64,000 nt of DNA from Pseudothauera nasutitermitis. GTDB taxonomy: Bacteria; Pseudomonadota; Gammaproteobacteria; Burkholderiales; Rhodocyclaceae. The translations under genes were made by a program, and so were the position numbers. How positions within the stretch are numbered: the first letter of the stretch is position 1; every line of letters starts with the position of its first letter. The stretch is from the NCBI RefSeq assembly GCF_004801295.1, contig NZ_SSOC01000006.1:124001-188000 (forward strand), in the 5' to 3' direction. Shown here piece by piece: positions 35,478 through 50,040 of the stretch. Below the pieces are notes generated by a model. The model did not search any database. It was not told the origin of the DNA and worked only from the letters and a program-made list of their open reading frames with translations.

Positions 35478-37976
35478 ATGATCTGGTGGATTCTCGTTTC
35501 CCTCCCTCCCTTGGCAGGCGCGCTCGCCTTCGGGCGAGCGCCATTTTTTGCCTGGGCGATCGCGGGTCTGGCCTGGCTGGCCGGACTGTCCTGGGCGGCT
35601 GGTTTCGTGCCCCTCACCACGGCGCTGGTGCTGGGCGCGTGGGTGGTTTTCTCGGCGCTCTTCCTGATCCGTCCGCTGCGCCGCGCGCTGATCAGCGCGC
35701 CGATCTTCCGTGCCTTCCGCAAGGCGCTGCCGTCCATGTCGCAGACCGAGAAGGATGCGCTGGAAGCCGGCACCGTATGGTGGGAAGGCGACCTGTTCGC
35801 CGGCCGGCCGGACTGGAAGAAGCTGCTGGCCTATCCGTGGCCGCAGCTCACCGCCGAGGAACGCGCCTTCCTCGATCAGGAAACCGAGGAACTGTGCCGC
35901 CTCACCGACGACTGGGACAGCACGCAGAAGCAGGATCTGGCCTCGCACGTGTGGCGCTACATCAAGGAAAAGGGCTTCCTGGGCATGATCATTCCCAAGG
36001 AGTACGGCGGCAAGGGCTTCTCGGCCTACGCCCACTCCCAGGTCATCACCAAGCTGTCCACGCGCTCGTCCGCCCCGGCGGTAACCGTGATGGTGCCCAA
36101 CTCGCTGGGCCCGGCCGAGCTGCTGCTGCACTACGGCACGCCGGAGCAGAAAGCCCACTACCTGCCGCGCCTGGCGCGCGGCGAGGACATTCCCGCCTTT
36201 GCGCTGACCAGCCCGTGGGCCGGGTCGGACGCCGCGTCGATTCCCGATGCCGGCGTGGTGTGCAAGGGCATCTGGCAGGGCAAGGAAGTGCTCGGCATGC
36301 GGGTGAGCTTCGACAAGCGCTACATCACCCTCGCGCCGGTGTGCACGGTGTTCGGCCTGGCCTTCCGCCTGTTCGACCCGGAGCGCCTGCTCGGCGGCGC
36401 CGAGGATCTCGGCATCACCTGCGCGCTGGTGCCGCACGACCATCCGGGCGTGGACATCGGCCGCCGCCACCTGCCGCTCAACGCGGTGTGGATGAACGGG
36501 CCGGTGCGCGGCACCGACGTGTTCATGCCGCTCGACTTCATCATCGGCGGCGCGCAGATGGCCGGCCAGGGCTGGCGCATGCTGATGGAGTGCCTGGCCG
36601 CCGGGCGCAGCATCTCGCTACCCGGCTCCAACACCGGCATGCAGAAGCTCACCGCCCGCGCGGTGGGTGCCTATGCCCGGGTGCGCTACCAGTTCAAGAC
36701 CGCCATCGGCCGCTTCGAGGGCGTGGAAGAAGCGCTCACCCGTATCGGTGCCAACACCTATCTGAGTGACGCCGCGCGCGTGCTCACCGCCGCCGCCGTG
36801 GATCTGGGCGAGAAGCCCTCGGTGGTCTCCGCCATCGTCAAGTACCACGTCACCGAGCGCGCCCGCCAGACCGTCAACGACGGCATGGACGTGATCGGCG
36901 GCAAGGGCATCTGCCTGGGGCCGCAGAACTTCCTCGGGCGCGCCTACCAGCAGATTCCGGTGGGCATCACCGTGGAAGGCGCCAACATCCTCACCCGCAG
37001 CCTGATCCTCTTCGGCCAGGGCGCGATCCGCTGCCATCCCTACGTGCTGGCCGAGATGCGCGCCGCGCAGCAGAACGATCTGGCCGCCTTCGACGAGGCT
37101 TTCTGGGGGCACATCGGCTATACCGTGTCCAATGCCGCGCGCGCGCTGGTGATGGGTCTGACCGGCTCGCACTTCGTCGGCGTACCGGCCGGCGTGGCGT
37201 CCGAGACGCGGCGCTACTACCAGCAGCTCACGCGCTTCTCGGCGGCCTTCGCGTTCATCTCCGACCTGTCCATGGGCACTCTGGGCGGTGCGCTGAAGCG
37301 CAAGGAAAAGCTCTCCGCGCGCCTGGGCGACATCCTCTCGCTGATGTATCTGGCCAGCGCCACGCTGCGCCGCTACGAGGCCGAAGGCCGCCAGGCCGCC
37401 GACGCGCCGCTGATGCACTGGGCGATCTGGGACTGCATGTTCCGCGCGCAGAACGCCTTCGAGGGCGTCATCGCCAACTTCCCCAACCGGCTGTTCGCCA
37501 CCGTGCTGCGCCGTCTGGTGGTGTTCCCGCTGGGCAGGCCCTACGTGGTGCCGTCCGACCGCCTCGGCCACCAGGTCGCGCGCCTGCTCATCGAACCCTC
37601 GGCCACGCGCGACCGGCTGACCTCCGACGTCTATCTGCCGACCGATCCCGAAGAGCCGGTGGGGGCGCTGGAAGCCGCGCTGGCCGCCACCATCGAGGCC
37701 GAACCCATCGAGGCCAAGCTGAAGAGGGCGCAGCGCGACGGCAGCTTCCGGCCCGGCGTGGTGATCGGCGGCGTGGATGCGATGTGGACCACGGCGCTGG
37801 AGTACGGCGTGATCAGCGCCGACGAATTCGCCGTGATCGAACGCCGCAACCGCCTGCGCGACCAGGTCATCCGCGTCGACGACTTCGTCTACGACTTCGG
37901 CCTGCGCGCTGCGCTGCACGAGGCGCCGGCCACTGGCGAGCACGCCCGCCAGGCGGCGGAACGGGTCGCCGCATGA
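35478..37976 (+). CDS. fadE: Long-form acyl-CoA dehydrogenase (FadE)
   Basis: First oxidation step of fatty-acid beta-oxidation, forming trans-2-enoyl-CoA with FAD. The 832 residues include two N-terminal hydrophobic segments (about 3-20 and 27-60) as in E. coli FadE, then the acyl-CoA dehydrogenase domains: HVWRYIKEKGFLGMIIPKEY, ALTSPWAGSDAASIPDAGVV, and NDGMDVIGGKGICLGPQNFL. An additional C-terminal region (about 600-832), also seen in FadE, follows. The ATG at 35478 has AAAGGAGA upstream. The 3' end overlaps the thiolase gene by 4 bases (ATGA). Confidence 0.93.
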   Translation: MIWWILVSLPPLAGALAFGRAPFFAWAIAGLAWLAGLSWAAGFVPLTTALVLGAWVVFSALFLIRPLRRALISAPIFRAFRKALPSMSQTEKDALEAGTVWWEGDLFAGRPDWKKLLAYPWPQLTAEERAFLDQETEELCRLTDDWDSTQKQDLASHVWRYIKEKGFLGMIIPKEYGGKGFSAYAHSQVITKLSTRSSAPAVTVMVPNSLGPAELLLHYGTPEQKAHYLPRLARGEDIPAFALTSPWAGSDAASIPDAGVVCKGIWQGKEVLGMRVSFDKRYITLAPVCTVFGLAFRLFDPERLLGGAEDLGITCALVPHDHPGVDIGRRHLPLNAVWMNGPVRGTDVFMPLDFIIGGAQMAGQGWRMLMECLAAGRSISLPGSNTGMQKLTARAVGAYARVRYQFKTAIGRFEGVEEALTRIGANTYLSDAARVLTAAAVDLGEKPSVVSAIVKYHVTERARQTVNDGMDVIGGKGICLGPQNFLGRAYQQIPVGITVEGANILTRSLILFGQGAIRCHPYVLAEMRAAQQNDLAAFDEAFWGHIGYTVSNAARALVMGLTGSHFVGVPAGVASETRRYYQQLTRFSAAFAFISDLSMGTLGGALKRKEKLSARLGDILSLMYLASATLRRYEAEGRQAADAPLMHWAIWDCMFRAQNAFEGVIANFPNRLFATVLRRLVVFPLGRPYVVPSDRLGHQVARLLIEPSATRDRLTSDVYLPTDPEEPVGALEAALAATIEAEPIEAKLKRAQRDGSFRPGVVIGGVDAMWTTALEYGVISADEFAVIERRNRLRDQVIRVDDFVYDFGLRAALHEAPATGEHARQAAERVAA

Positions 37977-39259
37977 ACCGCCCGGTCTACATCGTCGACG
38001 GCGCGCGCACGCCCTTCCTGAAAGCGAAGAACGCACCCGGCCCGTTCGCCGCCGCCGATCTGGCCACCGCCGCCGGCAGCGCCCTGCTGGCCCGCCAGCG
38101 CTTCGCCCCGGAGCAGCTCGACGAAGTCATCCTGGGCTGCGCCAGCCCCTCGCCGGACGAGGTCAACATCGGCCGCGTGGTGGCGCTGCGCATGGGCTGC
38201 GGGCAGAAGGTGCCGGGCTGGACGGTGATGCGCAACTGCGCCTCCGGCATGCAGGCGCTCGACTCGGCCATCGCCAACATCCAGGCCGGGCGTTCGCAAC
38301 TGGTGCTGGCCGGCGGCGTGGACGCGCTGTCGCGCGCGCCGCTACTGTTCTCCGACGCCATGGTGCGCTGGCTGTCCGGCTGGTACGCGGCCAAGAGCAC
38401 CGGGCAGAAGCTCGCCGCGCTGCGCCGCTTCAAGCTGGGCTATCTGGCGCCGGTGATCGGCATCATGAAGGGCCTCACCGACCCCATCGTCGGCCAGTTG
38501 ATGGGGCAGACCGCCGAGAACCTCGCCCACCGTTTCGGCATTTCCCGCGAGGACATGGATGCCTACTCGATGGCCAGCCATCTGCGCGTGAAGACGGCGC
38601 GCGAGGCCGGCCATTTCGACGACGAGATCGTCCCGCTGATCGGCCGCGACGGCAGCGTGATTCGCCACGACGACGGCGTGCGCGACGATGCCTCGATGGA
38701 AGGGCTGGCCAAGCTCAAGCCCTTCTTCGACCGCAAGTACGGCCGGGTCACCGCCGGCAACAGTTCGCAGATCACCGACGGCGCGGCCTGGCTGGTGCTG
38801 GCTTCGGCCGAAGCCGTGGCGCGCCACGGCCTGAACCCGCTGGGGCGCATCGCCGACAGCCAGTGGGCCGGTCTGGACCCGGCGCAGATGGGTCTGGGGC
38901 CGGTGCATGCTGCAGCGCCCATCCTGCAGCGCCACGGCCTGGCGCCCAACGAACTGGATGCCTGGGAGATCAACGAAGCCTTCGCCGCCCAGGTCATCGC
39001 CTGCCAGCGCGCGCTGGCCGATGCCGACTACTGCCGCGATGAACTCGGCCTGCCCGACGCGCTCGGCGCCATCGACGCCGAACGCCTCAACGCCGACGGC
39101 GGCGCGGTGGCCCAGGGGCACCCGGTGGGTGCCAGCGGCGCGCGCATCGTGCTCCATCTGCTGCACCGCCTGCGCCGCAGCGGGGGACAGCGTGGCATCG
39201 CCTCCATCTGCATCGGCGGCGGCCAGGGCGGCGCGATGCTGGTCGAACGCATCGGCTGA
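37973..39259 (+). CDS. Acetyl-CoA C-acyltransferase, FadI-like thiolase
   Basis: Thiolytic cleavage of 3-ketoacyl-CoA. The 428 residues carry the nucleophile Cys 89 in MRNCASGMQALDSA, the NEAFAAQ block (about 340), HPVGASGARI (about 382, catalytic His) and the second Cys in CIGGGQGGA (about 413). An insertion around residues 120-165 (DAMVRWLSGWYAAKSTGQKL) is typical of the larger FadI type. It is coupled to fadE by an ATGA overlap. A second thiolase is encoded at 45276, so this copy may have a different chain-length range. Confidence 0.93.
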   Translation: MNRPVYIVDGARTPFLKAKNAPGPFAAADLATAAGSALLARQRFAPEQLDEVILGCASPSPDEVNIGRVVALRMGCGQKVPGWTVMRNCASGMQALDSAIANIQAGRSQLVLAGGVDALSRAPLLFSDAMVRWLSGWYAAKSTGQKLAALRRFKLGYLAPVIGIMKGLTDPIVGQLMGQTAENLAHRFGISREDMDAYSMASHLRVKTAREAGHFDDEIVPLIGRDGSVIRHDDGVRDDASMEGLAKLKPFFDRKYGRVTAGNSSQITDGAAWLVLASAEAVARHGLNPLGRIADSQWAGLDPAQMGLGPVHAAAPILQRHGLAPNELDAWEINEAFAAQVIACQRALADADYCRDELGLPDALGAIDAERLNADGGAVAQGHPVGASGARIVLHLLHRLRRSGGQRGIASICIGGGQGGAMLVERIG

Positions 39260-39420
39260 ACCATGCAACACAGGGGCGAGGCGCCCGCAGAGTGCGCCCG
39301 CCCCGCTGCTTACGTCCCGGTCCGGCTCCGCCTGGGGCCCCCTGCACCCCATCCGGGGCCGGGCATGGACGTATCCGCACCCCAAGAGAACAGTCGCCGC
39401 CGGCGACGACGCGAGGAGAC

Positions 39421-40365
39421 ATGGAGATCGGACTTGTGGTGGATGCCGCCTGCGACCTGCCGCCCGCCTTCCTGGCGGAGCAGGGCGTCGAAGTGCTGCC
39501 GATCGGCATCCGCCTGGGCGAGCGGCAGATGGAAGACGTGCGCGACCCCGAGCGCACCGCAGCCTTCTACCGCGAGCGGCTGGACCGGCGCACCGAACTG
39601 CACGCGCAGTCGCGCCCGCTGGAGCCGGCCGAGATCGAGGCGGTGGTGCTCGAACGCTGGGCCACCCGCTACGACCACCTGGTGTGCATGACCATCACCG
39701 CCAGCCGCAGCCCGATCTACGCCCACGCCACCCGCGCGGCGCTCACCGTCGGCACCCGGGCGCGCGAGGTGCGCAGGGCGGCGGGCCTGCCGCTGCGCTG
39801 GGGCGCGACCGTGGTCAACAGCCGCTCCATGTTCGCCGGGCAGGGCGTGCTGGCCTGGGAAGCCGCGCGCCTGCGCGCCGCCGGCAGCGGCCTGGGGGAA
39901 CTGGAACAGCGCCTGCTCGGCCTGGCGGAGCACATCCATGCCTACCTGGTGGCCGATGACCTGTATTTCATCCTGCACCGCGCAGCGCGCAAGGGCGAGC
40001 GCAGCGTCAACTGGGCGAGCTACGCGCTGGGCAACCTGCTCGACGTGAAGCCCATCCTGCACTGCCACCGCGACAGCACCGAGCCGGTGGCCAAGGCGCG
40101 CGGCTTCGAGGCCGGCGCCCGACGCCTGTTCGACAACGTGCTGGCGCAATGCACGGCCGGGCTGGAAGTGCCCTGTGTGTGTCTCAGCTATGCCGGGGAT
40201 CTGGCGCGCCTGGAGCGTCTGGAGGGCTATGCCGGTTTCCGCGCGGCCCTGCAAACCCAGGGTGTGGCGCTGCTGGTCAGCCAGATGAGCAAGACCGGCG
40301 CGATCAATGTCGGCATCGGCAGCCTGTGCGTGGCCTTTGCCGCCGCCCGGCACCGTTTCTCATGA
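39421..40365 (+). CDS. DegV-family (fatty-acid-binding) protein
   Basis: DegV proteins bind a single fatty acid; in Gram-positive bacteria they are the FakB subunits that present fatty acids to FakA kinase. The 314-residue protein starts at the ATG at 39421 after GAGGAGAC. The N-terminal motif is VVDAACDLPPAFLAEQGVEV, with DAACDLP in place of the commoner DSTxDLP, and TITASRSPIYAHATRAAL corresponds to the SGTY loop. The lid and second domain follow (LGNLLDVKPILHCHRDSTEP, SQMSKTGAINVGIGSLCVAF). No FakA-like kinase is present. It lies 161 bases after the thiolase, in the middle of a beta-oxidation operon, so a fatty-acid carrier or sensing role is likely. Confidence 0.85.
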   Translation: MEIGLVVDAACDLPPAFLAEQGVEVLPIGIRLGERQMEDVRDPERTAAFYRERLDRRTELHAQSRPLEPAEIEAVVLERWATRYDHLVCMTITASRSPIYAHATRAALTVGTRAREVRRAAGLPLRWGATVVNSRSMFAGQGVLAWEAARLRAAGSGLGELEQRLLGLAEHIHAYLVADDLYFILHRAARKGERSVNWASYALGNLLDVKPILHCHRDSTEPVAKARGFEAGARRLFDNVLAQCTAGLEVPCVCLSYAGDLARLERLEGYAGFRAALQTQGVALLVSQMSKTGAINVGIGSLCVAFAAARHRFS

Positions 40366-40397
40366 GCGCGGCAGCCCATAGCCGCTGGAGTAGAAGA

Positions 40398-42377
<1,980 letters not shown>

Positions 42378-42402
42378 CCCCGCAATCTTCCGGAGCATCC
42401 AG

Positions 42403-42813
42403 ATGACCGCCACCCCCGCCGAAGAACCCACCCGCCTGCCCGAGGGCAAGCAGCCCGCCCTGCGCGTGATGCCCATGCCGGCCGACCTGAACCCCGCCGG
42501 CGACGTGTTCGGCGGCTGGATCATGTCCATGGCCGATATCGCCGGGTCGATCCTGGCGCGCCGCCGAGCGCGCAGCCGGGTGGTCACCATCGCGGTGAAT
42601 TCCTTCACCTTCCGGCAGCCGGTGTCGGTGGGCGATCTGGTGAGTTTCTATACCGAAGTGGTGTCCACCGGGAACACCTCGGTGACCGTGGACGTGGAAG
42701 TGCTCGCCGAGCGCGACCCGGAGAACCCGGTGGTGGTGAAAGTGACCGAAGCCCGCCTGACCTACGTGGCGGTGGACGACAAGGGGCGCAAGCGTCCGCT
42801 GCCGCCCGCATGA
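42403..42813 (+). CDS. YciA-type acyl-CoA thioesterase (hotdog fold)
   Basis: Hydrolyses acyl-CoA to free acid and CoA, balancing CoA pools. The 136-residue protein has the family signature MPADLNPAGDVFGGWIMSMA (about 26-45) with the catalytic Asn-Pro-x-Gly-Asp region, VVTIAVNSFTFRQPVSVGDL and LTYVAVDDKGRKRPLPPA at the end. It lies 25 bases after the fused dehydrogenase and 53 bases before the next, so it is inside the operon. Its preferred chain length cannot be read from the sequence. Confidence 0.9.
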   Translation: MTATPAEEPTRLPEGKQPALRVMPMPADLNPAGDVFGGWIMSMADIAGSILARRRARSRVVTIAVNSFTFRQPVSVGDLVSFYTEVVSTGNTSVTVDVEVLAERDPENPVVVKVTEARLTYVAVDDKGRKRPLPPA

Positions 42814-42866
42814 TCCGCGCCGCCGCGAGGGCGGCGGCGCTGTATACAAAAGAGGAGGAGAACACA

Positions 42867-45248
<2,382 letters not shown>

Positions 45249-45275
45249 GCGGCCCGCCCGAAAGGAGACCAAGCA

Positions 45276-46475
45276 ATGAGCAAACAGATTCAGGACGCCT
45301 ACCTCGTCGCCGCGACCCGCACGCCGGTGTCCAAGCGCAACGGCATGTTCCGCCACGTGCGCCCCGACGACATGCTGGCCCACGTGCTGAGCGCCGTGGT
45401 GGGCCAGGTGCCGGGGCTGGACGCCGGTGAGATCGGCGATGTGGTGGTCGGCTGCGCCATGCCGGAAGCCGAGCAGGGCATGAACGTGGCGCGCATCGGC
45501 CTGCTGCTGGCCGGCCTGCCGGACCGGGTGCCGGGCATCACCATCAACCGCTTCTGCGCCTCCGGTCTGCAGGCGGTGGCCGACGCCGCCAACCGCATCC
45601 GCCTGGGCGAGGCCGACGTGATGATCGCCGCCGGCACCGAGTCGATGAGCGCCATGCCGCAGATCATGGGCAACAAGGTCAGCCTCAACCCGGCCATTTT
45701 CGACAAGGCGGAGAACGTCGCCATCGCCTACGGCATGGGCCTGACCGCCGAGCGCGTGGCCGCCAAATGGCAGGTCAGCCGCGAGGACCAGGACGCCTTT
45801 GCCCTGCAATCCAACCAACGTGCCTGCGCGGCGATCGCCGCCGGGCGCTTCCGCGACGAGATCACCCCGTACACCGTGCATGCCCACCTGCCGGGCGAGG
45901 GCGGTACGGTGCGCGTCAGCGAGCGCCTGTGCGAGCATGACGAAGGCCCGCGCCCGGATGCCAGCCTGGAAGGTCTGGGCAAGCTGCGCCCGGTATTCGC
46001 CGCGCGCGGCTCGGTGACCGCCGGCAACAGCTCGCAGATGTCCGACGGCGCGGGCGCCGTGCTGCTGATGAGCGAGGCCGCGCTGAAGCGCTACAACGTC
46101 ACGCCGGTGGCGCGCTTCGCCTCCTTCGCGGTGGCCGGCGTGCCGCCCGAGGTCATGGGCATCGGCCCGGTGGAAGCCATCCCGCGCGCGTTGGCGGCCG
46201 CCGGCGTGAGCCTGGGCGACATCGGCTGGACCGAGCTCAACGAAGCCTTCGCCGCGCAGGCGCTGGCGGTGATGCGCCAGCTCGACATGGACCCCGCCAA
46301 GGTCAATCCGCTGGGCGGCGCCATCGCCCTGGGTCACCCGCTGGGTGCCACCGGGGCCATCCGTGCCGCCACGCTGGTCAGCGCGATGCGCCGCGATCCG
46401 GCGCTGCGCTTTGGGCTGATCAGCATGTGCATCGGCACCGGCATGGGCGCGGCGGGCGTGTTCGAACGCGTCTGA
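45276..46475 (+). CDS. fadA: Acetyl-CoA C-acyltransferase, FadA-type thiolase
   Basis: Second thiolase of the operon, 399 residues, releasing acetyl-CoA from 3-ketoacyl-CoA. Nucleophile Cys 94 is in NRFCASGLQAVADA, the NEAFAAQ block is at about 321, the catalytic His in GHPLGATGAIR (about 353), and the proton-donor Cys in CIGTGMGAAG (about 385). It is the usual compact length, shorter than the first thiolase (428). AAAGGAGACC precedes the ATG. It forms a pair with the FadN-like enzyme. Confidence 0.94.
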   Translation: MSKQIQDAYLVAATRTPVSKRNGMFRHVRPDDMLAHVLSAVVGQVPGLDAGEIGDVVVGCAMPEAEQGMNVARIGLLLAGLPDRVPGITINRFCASGLQAVADAANRIRLGEADVMIAAGTESMSAMPQIMGNKVSLNPAIFDKAENVAIAYGMGLTAERVAAKWQVSREDQDAFALQSNQRACAAIAAGRFRDEITPYTVHAHLPGEGGTVRVSERLCEHDEGPRPDASLEGLGKLRPVFAARGSVTAGNSSQMSDGAGAVLLMSEAALKRYNVTPVARFASFAVAGVPPEVMGIGPVEAIPRALAAAGVSLGDIGWTELNEAFAAQALAVMRQLDMDPAKVNPLGGAIALGHPLGATGAIRAATLVSAMRRDPALRFGLISMCIGTGMGAAGVFERV

Positions 46476-46482
46476 GGCCGCG

Positions 46483-46992
46483 GTGCGACCGAGGATCCTC
46501 GACAGGGTGCCGCCGCGGTTCCGGGCGGCACTGCTGCGTCTGGGCTTCAACTTCTACCCCTCGTACCGCGCCACCGGCGGCCGGGTCATCCACGTCTCGG
46601 CCGACCTGCGCACCATCCGCGTCATGCTGCGCCACTCGTGGCGCACCGTGAATCCGGCGGGCGCGCTGTTCGGCGGCGCGCTGTACGCCGCCACCGACCC
46701 CATGTTCGCCATGCTGCTCGCCCTGCAACTGGGCGACGGCGTGGTGATCTGGGACAAGGCCGGCCACATCCGCTACCGCCGGCCGGGGCGCTCCCACCTG
46801 TACGCGGATTTCCACGTAGACGCGGACACCGTGGAGGCGGTGCGCCGCGACCTGGCGGCGCATGGAGAGACCGAGCGCGTGTTCCGGGTGGAGCTGCGCG
46901 ACGGCCAGGGGCGGGTGCACGTGGAGTTGGAAAAGACCGTGTATTGCGCCACCAAGGCGCATTACCGGGCGAAGCTGGCGGGCGTGGATTGA
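46483..46992 (+). CDS. DUF4442 hotdog-fold protein
   Basis: A 169-residue protein of the DUF4442 family, a branch of the hotdog thioesterase superfamily of unknown substrate. It starts with GTG at 46483, only 7 bases after fadA, and is the last gene of the operon. Visible blocks are GLGFNFYPSYRATG-like near the start (RLGFNFYPSYRATGGRVIHV), NPAGALFGGALYAATDPMFA (about 57-76), the hotdog helix, and VHVELEKTVYCATKAHYRAK at the end. Position beside thiolase and thioesterase genes supports action on an acyl thioester. Confidence 0.85.
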   Translation: MRPRILDRVPPRFRAALLRLGFNFYPSYRATGGRVIHVSADLRTIRVMLRHSWRTVNPAGALFGGALYAATDPMFAMLLALQLGDGVVIWDKAGHIRYRRPGRSHLYADFHVDADTVEAVRRDLAAHGETERVFRVELRDGQGRVHVELEKTVYCATKAHYRAKLAGVD

Positions 46993-47053
46993 GGGGCTCC
47001 GCTCGTGTGCCGTTCGCCCCAGGGTTGTTGTTGGGCTGTGGAATGGAAGGCCG

Positions 47054-48160
47054 TCACTTCTCTCCCTGCACCAGCAACTGCACCAGCGGCGCATTGATGA
47101 AGTACAGGTGCTTGCCCTGGCTGTGCTCCTGCACCAGCCCCACCTGGGCCAACTGGCGCAGATAACGTGCTGCCGTCTGCCGTGTGATGCGCAGATCCCG
47201 CTGTACGAACTCGATTCGTGTGTAGGGATGGCGGAAGAGGTTATTGAGCAGGTCCTGGGAATACAGCTTGGGCACGTCCGCGCGCATGCGGCGCTTGGTT
47301 TCGGCCATCAGATCGCGCATGCCGCCCACCAACTGGACGACACGCTGCGCCGTGTCCGCCACGGCATTCAGCATGAACACCACCCATGCCTGCCATGCAG
47401 CCACGTTCGGCATCTCGTCGCGCACCGTTTGCAGCAGGCGGTAGTAATCGCCCTTGTGCTGGTTGATATAGCGGGACAGGTACAGCACCGGCGTATCCAG
47501 CAGGCCGCTCCGCACCAGGTACAGCACGCACAGAATCCGTCCGATGCGGCCATTGCCGTCGCTGAACGGGTGGATGCTTTCGAACTGATGGTGGATCAGC
47601 GCCATCTTGATGAGCGGGTCCAGGTCGCAGGCGGTTTCATCGTTGATGAAACGCTCCAGCGCCTGCATGTGCGCCAGGATGCCAGCGCCATCCTGCGGCG
47701 GCACGAAGACCGTGGCACCGGTTCTTTCGTTCTTGAGCACCGTGCCCCCGCTGGTACGGAAGGTCTCGCTGCTGTTCTTGAGCAATTGGAACAGCGCGAT
47801 CAGGGTGCCGTTGCTCAGAATTCCTCGCTGTTGCCGCATGCGTTCGAACCCATGCGTCAGCGCCTCGCGGTAGCGCGACACCTCCTTCGCCGCCGGCGAC
47901 ATCCATTCCGCAATATGCAGGTCGGCCTGGAACAGTTCATCCTGCGTCGTGACGTAGCTTTCGACTTCGGAGCTGGCCTTGGCTTCCTGCAAGGCCAGGG
48001 TGTTGATGAGGATGCCCTGGTTGGGGATGCTTGCGGCACATCCCTTGAGTTCTGCCAGATAGCGATGCGCCGACACCAGCGCGATCAGGAGTTCCGGCGT
48101 TTGGAAATCCACGCTCGTCGGCGGCAGGTCGGGGATGGCGTAGTTGGCTTGCAGGACCAT
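47054..48160 (-). CDS. Fic/DOC protein with canonical motif and C-terminal winged helix
   Basis: Probable AMP-transferase of 368 residues. The Fic core has the complete active-site motif HPFSDGNGRIGR (about 196-207). The N-terminal inhibitory helix carries SSEVES (63-68), with the inhibitory Glu 67 in S-x3-E and Ser where Gly/Asn is usual. LFQLLKNSSETFRTSGGTVL and the ATVFVPPQDGAGILAHMQAL flap region are typical of class II Fic proteins. The C-terminal about 90 residues form a winged helix (LFRHPYTRIEFVQRDLRITR, QTAARYLRQLAQVGLVQEHS). Two matching palindromes lie upstream. The gene and its upstream region look more A/T-rich than their neighbours, hinting at acquisition. Confidence 0.93.
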   Translation of the reverse strand: MVLQANYAIPDLPPTSVDFQTPELLIALVSAHRYLAELKGCAASIPNQGILINTLALQEAKASSEVESYVTTQDELFQADLHIAEWMSPAAKEVSRYREALTHGFERMRQQRGILSNGTLIALFQLLKNSSETFRTSGGTVLKNERTGATVFVPPQDGAGILAHMQALERFINDETACDLDPLIKMALIHHQFESIHPFSDGNGRIGRILCVLYLVRSGLLDTPVLYLSRYINQHKGDYYRLLQTVRDEMPNVAAWQAWVVFMLNAVADTAQRVVQLVGGMRDLMAETKRRMRADVPKLYSQDLLNNLFRHPYTRIEFVQRDLRITRQTAARYLRQLAQVGLVQEHSQGKHLYFINAPLVQLLVQGEK

Positions 48161-48191
48161 GGAGAAATTCTATTTTCAGAGGTCGGATTTG

Positions 48192-48259
48192 ACATGAGAA
48201 AAATCTCATGTTGAAAAGTTCGTTCTTTTTTAACATGAAAAATGCCTCATGTTAAAAAA
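48192..48259 (-). promoter_or_regulatory. fic promoter covered by two equal-geometry palindromic operators
   Basis: Two inverted repeats share the half-site ACATGA-N8-TCATGT. The first core spans 48192-48211 (8-base arms ACATGAGA/TCTCATGT with a 4-base centre). The second core spans 48233-48252, inside a longer 13-base-arm repeat at 48226-48259. Their centres are 41 bases apart, about four helical turns. On the minus strand TTAACA (48255-48250, 5 of 6) and TAAAAA (48232-48227, 4 of 6) with a 17-base spacer form a promoter lying entirely inside the second palindrome. The first palindrome falls between promoter and ATG. This is strong evidence for tight autorepression. Confidence 0.82.
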
Positions 48260-50038
<1,779 letters not shown>

Positions 50039-50040
50039 GC

